DNA from: CAYFVU01 sp964594775
GTDB taxonomy: Bacteria; Spirochaetota; Spirochaetia; DSM-16054; Sediminispirochaetaceae
DNA length: 64,000 nt
Direction: 5' to 3'
NCBI GenBank assembly: GCA_964594775.1
Contig: CAZQNO010000005.1
Coordinates: 11,760 to 75,759 of the forward strand
Positions 58,490 through 64,000 of the stretch are shown one piece after another (positions within the stretch are counted from its first letter, which is position 1; every line of letters begins with the position of its first letter). The notes beneath the pieces were generated by a model. The model was given only the letters and a program-made list of their open reading frames with translations. It made no database searches and had not been told where the DNA came from. The position numbers were made by a program, and so were the translations under genes.

Positions 58490-60955
58490 ATGAAAACGGA
58501 AGATATTATCGGCTATTTTAACGAGATTCCGCAGGGATATCTTATCGCGGCCGCGGTCGTCTTTCTAGCAATCGTGCCGGCGATTGTGCTGCTTATCTCG
58601 AGAAGCCGCTTCATGGCCGAGCTGAAACGGGCAACTACCGACGAAACCGCCTTAGATTTCGTTCTCACCCGCCTGAGAAAACGGCCCTCCTTGAGTTTAG
58701 TGAAAAACGCCTTAGAGACCCTCCCCGAAAGGACCGCCTTCACGATATTTCTTTGCGCTCTTGAACGCCGGCGTGTTGCGACTGAGCTCCTCCGCTGGAT
58801 TTCCGAAAGCGGCGATACCTTCGTCTACCGCCACATCGCCCTCTCCGGCCGCGGAGAATCCTTCGACGGGCAAAAAGCGAAAGAGCTCTTCGCCGATCAA
58901 ATCGAAAGAATACGCGAACTTACCGGCGATCCCGAATGGCCGGCCCGGTATCTTGCCGTTAAAATCCTCTTGCACGATGAGCAAGAGCGCTCGAAAAGAG
59001 CGGTCCTCGATATGTTCAAGGACCCCCACACCCTCATTCGCCGAACCCTCATCGAAGAATACCGTTTTGAAGAACACGACATCTATCCTCAACTACTCGA
59101 ATTTCTCAGCGACGATCCCGCCTTCGAGGTACGAAAAAGTGCGAAAAAGCGCATCTTTCAAGACTTTCTCGACAGATACGAAGTGGACTACTCCAGCCTT
59201 TCACCGGAGCAGACGATCCACATCATAGAACAGTACGATCCCCGGTCTACCGAAGATGTTTCGCGGGCAGTCAAGTTTATCGAAGAGAAGAACTTAGAAC
59301 TCCGCTTTGCCGCTTGTCAATTTTTAGAAAAAACGGCGGCCTTAGAAAAACTCTTTCTCGATGTGGATTTTGAAGACCGGCAGCGATGGAAACACAACTC
59401 GAAGCTCCTTAAGCTTTCGGTGGAAGTTCACTGCGACGCTTTCCTCGACAAACTGCAGACTACGGACAATCCTGCGAGCCTCAGCATCGCCGCAGAAATC
59501 CTCAACTCCTACGGCGATGTTTCTCTCATCGAGACTCTCGCAAAAACGGTTTTCTCACGCAAACCGGATATGCCCGATGAACGGCGTCTATTCGAGCTCA
59601 CGGTAAAATGCATAAAAAGCCGCGGTTCTCAAAACGCAGTCTCTCTTTTAATCGATGAACTGTCCTCTCGTCGCTATAAAGAGGAAGATGCACGCATTCT
59701 TTTAGAAGGTATCACCGCCTCCTATCCATTTATCACCGCGCCTATACTCCTCGCTTTATTGAAGGACCCTCAATTCACCCTTCACGACGAACTGCACGCT
59801 GCGTTTCTCAAAATCGAAGCCGCCTACTACCTCGATGAGCTGTTCACCATCCTCAAATCCGAACGCGATGCCTTTGCGCACTCCGTGCGGATCTTTGCTC
59901 TTCTTCTTCTCGGCTCGCTCAAACTTTCCTACTGCATGCAGTTTCTCCTCGAGCAGATGCCGGTTTTGCCCTTCGAGGAGGCCAGAGACTTCTCCGTACA
60001 CTTGAAGGACTATGATAATAAGCTCTTTCGGGAACGGGTTCTCGATCTCCTCGCAAAGAGCGACGGCAAGGTAAAGGCGGCTTTGATCTCCGCCGTGCCG
60101 GCGACGGAGGTGAAAGATTTTCTCGCCCCTATTCGTGAAGCAGTGGGAGATCCGGACCCGGAGGTAAGACGCGCTTCCGTATGGGCACTGCTGGAATATG
60201 GAGACCAGCGGTCGATAAAGGCTTCCCTCGATCTGCTGAGAGACCCGGTGGAACGGGTGCGGATCGAAGCCGCCCGGGCCCTCGGCGCAAAGGGAACATC
60301 GGCCATCGTGGATTCCCTTTTCGCTATTCTGAAAGATGACAACGAGGTCGAATCGGTAAAAATCGCCGCAATCGAAGGACTTTCCGAATCGGAAGAATCA
60401 AAATCCGTCGATGTCCTGGTCGATCAACTAAAAAATCGGCCGGATGAACTGCGCGAAGAGGTCCTCGACGCCCTCGCGAAAAAGAGTCAAAAGAAGCTCG
60501 TGCAGACCCTTATCGGACAGCTAAAAGACGCCGAGCTGCAACTGCGAGAGGCCATATCCGAGGCCTTCCGGCGGATGGGTGAAAGCGCCGAAGCGCCTCT
60601 TCTGGAAGTCTTGAGAGAGGACATCGCCTCTCTGACCCCCCACATTACCTTTGTTCTCGAAGAAACGGGCTACATCGAAGCGACCATCCGAAGGCTCAAT
60701 CACCGCGATCCGGCCGTTCGCCGGGAAGCCGCCGAAATTCTTTCGCGGCTGGGCACTCTCGCCGCCTTTCGGGGTATAGTTCTCGCTTCGCGAGATCCGG
60801 ACGATGATGTACGGGTCATGGTTACCAAGGCCCTCGAACGGCTGAACACCAAAAGCGGCAGCGAAATACTCGAGCAGCTGAAGAGCGATCCGGAGAAACG
60901 GATACGCAAGTACACCCTCTGGGCGATGGAGCGGCTAGAATCGAAGAACGATTGA
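58490..60955 (+). CDS. HEAT-repeat protein with N-terminal membrane helix
   Basis: An 821-residue protein. A single membrane helix (16-37) is followed by a solenoid of HEAT/PBS-lyase-type repeats. The most regular are in the C-terminal half, each with a DP(D/H)xxVRxxAxxAL pattern (for example VGDPDPEVRRASVWALLEYGD and LRDPVERVRIEAARALG; core parts). It would act as a large protein-binding platform facing the cytoplasm. It is probably co-transcribed with the adenylate cyclase. AAGGAG lies upstream of the ATG. No enzymatic motif is seen. Confidence 0.82.
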   Translation: MKTEDIIGYFNEIPQGYLIAAAVVFLAIVPAIVLLISRSRFMAELKRATTDETALDFVLTRLRKRPSLSLVKNALETLPERTAFTIFLCALERRRVATELLRWISESGDTFVYRHIALSGRGESFDGQKAKELFADQIERIRELTGDPEWPARYLAVKILLHDEQERSKRAVLDMFKDPHTLIRRTLIEEYRFEEHDIYPQLLEFLSDDPAFEVRKSAKKRIFQDFLDRYEVDYSSLSPEQTIHIIEQYDPRSTEDVSRAVKFIEEKNLELRFAACQFLEKTAALEKLFLDVDFEDRQRWKHNSKLLKLSVEVHCDAFLDKLQTTDNPASLSIAAEILNSYGDVSLIETLAKTVFSRKPDMPDERRLFELTVKCIKSRGSQNAVSLLIDELSSRRYKEEDARILLEGITASYPFITAPILLALLKDPQFTLHDELHAAFLKIEAAYYLDELFTILKSERDAFAHSVRIFALLLLGSLKLSYCMQFLLEQMPVLPFEEARDFSVHLKDYDNKLFRERVLDLLAKSDGKVKAALISAVPATEVKDFLAPIREAVGDPDPEVRRASVWALLEYGDQRSIKASLDLLRDPVERVRIEAARALGAKGTSAIVDSLFAILKDDNEVESVKIAAIEGLSESEESKSVDVLVDQLKNRPDELREEVLDALAKKSQKKLVQTLIGQLKDAELQLREAISEAFRRMGESAEAPLLEVLREDIASLTPHITFVLEETGYIEATIRRLNHRDPAVRREAAEILSRLGTLAAFRGIVLASRDPDDDVRVMVTKALERLNTKSGSEILEQLKSDPEKRIRKYTLWAMERLESKND

Positions 60956-60973
60956 CCGAGTGCCGGCCCCTTT

Positions 60974-62179
60974 TCATCTCCTCCTTTCCACTAAATACGG
61001 TTTTCCGTCCGGCAGTATATCAAAACTCACCCGGCCCTCTCTCACCGGCATCTCTATCGGCTGCTTGTCCGCCGTGAGTATCCGTATTTCCTTCCATTGG
61101 CCGGGAAACTCCGCGATTACGGTCAAGGGTACATGGTAGATTTTATCATCCAAGCCGTCTGCCACGGAAAAACGCACGCCTTCCCTTCCCTCTTCTATAA
61201 TAAATTCGTGAATTCGGATTTCGGCGGCATTGCGCTCACGCACATAGCGAAGGACCTCTCCAAAAGGGGCAATCCAAAAATCCTTTTCTCGAATATAGTC
61301 GAGGGCTTCCTCGAAACGGGCAAGAGATATGGGTTCCCATCCCAAGGCCTCACGCGGAATCAGTCCGTTATCCACCCCGTGTAAACCCGTAAGGAGCCAT
61401 CCGCCCTCTTTAAGGCTCTTTTCACAGAGGATTTTCATCTCTTCGCCCCAGTATTTTTCCCTCACCGTCATTGAGTGTATACAAAAGTAGTTAATCGAAG
61501 TTGTTCCCGGCTCGTCGTAGCGATAAATCTCATAGCCGCCGATAGTGCCCCCTCCCGAGCGCGCACCGATGTAGTACCGTTCGGCGATGTCGTGGAGGGT
61601 ATCGTTGCTGCGCCAGAACGGCCAGCTGAAGGTCATTCCCGGAGCGAGAAACGGTATCTGCCGTTGTATCGTTTCCCAGGAAGCGCGCAGCTCCCGCTCG
61701 GCGTTTCGCAGGCCGTTTTCCTCATCGCTTATCAAGAGGCGCATATCCGCGTGGTTGACTCCGTGGCTGGCGATTTCGTGCCCCGCCCGCGCCATCTCGC
61801 GCGCGTTGTCCCAGCTGAAAAGGCGGCGGTCGGTGCCGTTGTCACGCCAGACTCCCGTTCCCCGGGGTCCGGTGATGAGAAAAAAGGTCGCGCTCATCTT
61901 ATACCGTTCTAGGACGGGATAGACTACGAGATACTGGTCTAAAGTCCCGTCATCGAAGGTGAGAGAAAGGGCGGCTCTTTTATTTCCCCTCCAGGGAGCA
62001 ATCCGAAGGACGAGACCGCCGGCATCCACCCCATGAGGCTCCTCAGCCTCTTTTGCCGTTCTCCCATAGTCATCTGCGGCCCTTTGTCCGGTCGGAGGCA
62101 TTTTCGTCGCACACGACAAGAGAAAAACCACAAGAACACTTCCGAGGAGGCAGCGCAGCTTCCCGCCCACTGTGCTCAA
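60974..62179 (-). CDS. Lipoprotein polysaccharide deacetylase (NodB family)
   Basis: A 401-residue exported lipoprotein. The lipobox LLSC gives lipidated C23. The NodB domain starts with SLTFDDG (about 72-78), with the metal motif SHGVNHADM (about 138-146) and WPFWRSND near 180. It is followed by a C-terminal beta domain (about 315-400) with YVRERNAAEIRIHEF. It may deacetylate peptidoglycan or an extracellular glycan. Its ATG overlaps the KaiC stop by 4 bases, which links it to the kai genes. Confidence 0.85.
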   Translation of the reverse strand: MSTVGGKLRCLLGSVLVVFLLSCATKMPPTGQRAADDYGRTAKEAEEPHGVDAGGLVLRIAPWRGNKRAALSLTFDDGTLDQYLVVYPVLERYKMSATFFLITGPRGTGVWRDNGTDRRLFSWDNAREMARAGHEIASHGVNHADMRLLISDEENGLRNAERELRASWETIQRQIPFLAPGMTFSWPFWRSNDTLHDIAERYYIGARSGGGTIGGYEIYRYDEPGTTSINYFCIHSMTVREKYWGEEMKILCEKSLKEGGWLLTGLHGVDNGLIPREALGWEPISLARFEEALDYIREKDFWIAPFGEVLRYVRERNAAEIRIHEFIIEEGREGVRFSVADGLDDKIYHVPLTVIAEFPGQWKEIRILTADKQPIEMPVREGRVSFDILPDGKPYLVERRR

Positions 62180-63645
62180 TCCCTTGAATCGAACTTGCTG
62201 CCGAGAACAAGACCGCCGCGCTCTATCTCATATTTGAAGATATCCCTGCTATGATTACCTCCCCGCATCTTGAGAACAGTGAGCAGTTTTTCCACCCGCT
62301 GCTGCCGCTGCACGTATTGCATGAGAACGATGCCGTCGACGACCGAACTGAGCCGCATAGAGTTGGTTTCCAGGCCGCTGAGGAGCTGACCCTTGACCGC
62401 ACCGAAATTCGCCGCCATGAGATAGGAAAGCATTGCGGTGATGCCCTTCGATTTAAGATAGTTCGCCAGCTGAAGAAGGAACTGGCGAACGCTTTCACTA
62501 TTCATCGAGGCGGACATAATACTGGAGATGGAATCTATTACCACTCTTTTCGCATCCATTTCCTCGACCGCCCGAACAATGTCGCTGAGAATTCTATCCG
62601 GCTGCAAATCGATGAGGACTCCGGTTACAAAACGGAGAACCCCCTTTTTTTTCCGTGCCTCCAAGTCCCATCCGTGTTCAAGTGCCGTTTTCAAGATCTG
62701 TGTCAAGGGCTCCTCAAGAGCTACATAAACCGCCTTTTCGCCCCGGCGCAAACCGGTCTCGATAAACTGCAGACAAGAGAGAGTCTTACCGCTGCCCGTG
62801 TTTCCCGACATCAGCACTATGTGCCCCTGCGGTATACCTCCGTCCAGGGCCTCATCGAGTCCGAGAATACCCGTCTTGCGGCGGGCCGAGAAATCGGTTT
62901 GTGCAGTATTCTTTTTAACGGCGATTTTCGGAAAGACCTCTAGCCCCTCCGGCCCAATCTCGAACTGTACGTAACCGCTTCGGTAAGCCACCCCGCGCAT
63001 CTTCGAGACGAGTATCGTCCGCATCAACTTCTGCTCTCCCGGCAGAAGCCGCAACTGTATCACCCCGTCGCTCACGTACTCTTGGACATTGGAGCCCATT
63101 CTATCGCCGCTTAAATCGGGGAATTCCGAGCTGATAAGGGTGCTTACTCCCATATCTTTTAAATTCCTGCACAACCGATAGATGAAGGAACGGATTTCCC
63201 TCTCATTCTCCAACCGGGTGAAAAGAGAGGCGAGGCTGTCGATGACGACTCTTTTTGCATTGACCTTTTCCACCGCCCGGCGGATTCTCAGTATAATCGG
63301 TGAGAGGTCGTAGTCTTCGGAGACTTCTACCGTACTCTCCAACTGCGGGCTGAGATCGACAAAGCTGAGTTTTCCCTCCCGAATCAGCGCCCGATAATCC
63401 CAAGCGAAACCCGCCACGTTGCGGATTATGTCCTCGGGTATTTCTTCGAAGCTCACGAAGACCCCGTTTTGATCGTACTTCGTGATTCCCCGGTAGAGAA
63501 ATTCATTCAGCAGCACCGTTTTTCCCGCACCGGCGGAACCGACAACGGTAATTACCCTCGCCTCCGGAATTCCGCCTTCGAGTATCGCATCGAGACCGTT
63601 AATACCTGTCGCCAGTTTTTGTACGCCCTGTTCGTTATTATCCAT
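62176..63645 (-). CDS. kaiC: KaiC-family double ATPase
   Basis: A 489-residue protein with two RecA-like domains. CI has Walker A GSAGAGKT (36-43) with the catalytic EE in VSFEEIPED. CII has GNTGSGKT with EE in VALEEPL. Near the C-terminus, RLSSVVDGIVLMQYV (S433, S434) aligns with the SHISTITD phosphorylation segment of Synechococcus KaiC, so both phospho-positions are serines here. It probably hydrolyses ATP and phosphorylates itself, tuned by KaiB. KaiA is absent, as in most non-cyanobacterial systems. It overlaps KaiB by one base. Confidence 0.92.
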   Translation of the reverse strand: MDNNEQGVQKLATGINGLDAILEGGIPEARVITVVGSAGAGKTVLLNEFLYRGITKYDQNGVFVSFEEIPEDIIRNVAGFAWDYRALIREGKLSFVDLSPQLESTVEVSEDYDLSPIILRIRRAVEKVNAKRVVIDSLASLFTRLENEREIRSFIYRLCRNLKDMGVSTLISSEFPDLSGDRMGSNVQEYVSDGVIQLRLLPGEQKLMRTILVSKMRGVAYRSGYVQFEIGPEGLEVFPKIAVKKNTAQTDFSARRKTGILGLDEALDGGIPQGHIVLMSGNTGSGKTLSCLQFIETGLRRGEKAVYVALEEPLTQILKTALEHGWDLEARKKKGVLRFVTGVLIDLQPDRILSDIVRAVEEMDAKRVVIDSISSIMSASMNSESVRQFLLQLANYLKSKGITAMLSYLMAANFGAVKGQLLSGLETNSMRLSSVVDGIVLMQYVQRQQRVEKLLTVLKMRGGNHSRDIFKYEIERGGLVLGSKFDSRD

Positions 63646-63929
63646 TACGATACCTTTGTCTGCAGCCCGAGCCCCTGCAGAACCTTTTCTTCGTTTTCCA
63701 GGCTACCGACTATTTTCTGCATCGGCGGGGGGAGGATTTTTACGGCCGTCGGAGCTACCATGATTTTATCTTCTTCGGCCTTTTCAGGCTGCTCGGCGAG
63801 ATCGATGACAACGAGCTCATAGCCGCCGGGAAAATTGCGCGCTAAAATATCGCGCAGTCTGTCGGCACAGAGGGAAGATTTCCCGTTTTTTCCAATAATG
63901 TAGAGGTTTATCAGTATCCGTTCGGCCAT
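63645..63929 (-). CDS. kaiB: KaiB-family protein
   Basis: A 94-residue thioredoxin-like KaiB. LINLYIIG (residues 6-13), VIDLAEQPEKAEEDKIMVAPTAVKILPPP (cores AEEDKI and PTAVKILPPP) and GLGLQ match cyanobacterial KaiB closely, including the proline cluster that governs its fold switch. It starts at ATG with GGGGTG upstream and precedes kaiC. An upstream reading frame overlaps it by 19 bases. Confidence 0.92.
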   Translation of the reverse strand: MAERILINLYIIGKNGKSSLCADRLRDILARNFPGGYELVVIDLAEQPEKAEEDKIMVAPTAVKILPPPMQKIVGSLENEEKVLQGLGLQTKVS

Positions 63930-64000
63930 TTTTCACCCCTCATCATCAATATTAAGACAATCGCAGGGGCAATGCAAAGCGAAACGGAAAAAGCTTCTGT
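63911..64000 (-). CDS. Possible C-terminus of a membrane protein upstream of kaiB, cut by window edge
   Basis: A 29-codon open frame runs in from beyond the window, ends at TGA and overlaps the kaiB start by 19 bases. Its visible part is hydrophobic then basic (SLCIAPAIVLILMMRGEK), like the last membrane helix of an integral protein. With so few residues it may be chance. If real, it would be translationally coupled to kaiB. Confidence 0.35.
   Translation of the reverse strand, partial: TEAFSVSLCIAPAIVLILMMRGEKWPNGY

Noticed and set aside
1..64000. tRNA or rRNA genes, prophage, toxin-antitoxin or restriction systems
   Set aside because: I looked for their usual sequence signatures on both strands and saw none.

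Overview
The window most likely comes from an anaerobic, heterotrophic spirochaete. This is inferred from periplasmic binding proteins that mature at an A-GGQKE or A-GGAQD junction without a lipobox cysteine, a PlzA-like PilZ protein, a BMP/Pnr-type nucleoside transporter, and the infC-rpmI-rplT-zapA-6S RNA block. The DNA is moderately GC-rich and tightly packed. Starts are often TTG or GTG, and ATGA-type overlaps are common. A 100-N scaffold gap (3724-3823) is flanked by identical 55-base ends.

Layout. 1-3520: a GlpA-like flavo-iron-sulfur dehydrogenase, a partner flavoprotein (cut by the window edge) and a FadR-type regulator with a perfect 15-base inverted-repeat operator. 3880-8527: a ferritin-like protein, then translation and division genes (infC, rpmI, rplT, a coiled-coil protein, zapA), 6S RNA, a PilZ protein and a TPR protein. 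8555-8885: a decayed group II intron. 9650-17846: two complete three-subunit xanthine-dehydrogenase-type molybdenum hydroxylases and an IclR regulator. 18056-24215: a Liv-type ABC transporter and a LarA-type nickel racemase. 24269-30539: a split polar amino acid ABC transporter around a GlcD-like dehydrogenase with EtfAB. 30680-37069: aminotransferase, indolepyruvate:ferredoxin oxidoreductase, ADP-forming acyl-CoA synthetase and a GntR regulator. 37111-40115: an acyltransferase, HypA-HypB, and a winged-helix-like ferredoxin protein.

40129-56715 is a run of 13 genes on the minus strand, read from right to left: amidohydrolase, BMP-type nucleoside ABC transporter (four genes), second amidohydrolase (SsnA-like), tungsten aldehyde oxidoreductase, polyferredoxin, PreA-like FMN/Fe-S enzyme, GntR regulator, M20 hydrolase, fused XdhD-like molybdenum hydroxylase and YgeY-like M20 hydrolase. 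I read it as an uptake and ferredoxin-linked catabolic operon for purines or related heterocycles. 56859-64000 holds a GAF-PAS adenylate cyclase, a HEAT-repeat membrane protein, a lipoprotein polysaccharide deacetylase and a KaiB-KaiC pair.

Together the genes describe a fermenter of amino acids, hydroxy acids and N-heterocycles that runs its redox chemistry through ferredoxin, flavoproteins, molybdenum or tungsten, and nickel. The most distinctive points are the 17-kb heterocycle operon, the three different Mo-hydroxylases in one 35-kb stretch, the LarA/GlcD/Etf lactate-type module, the archaeal-style amino acid energy pathway, and a KaiBC pair without KaiA.
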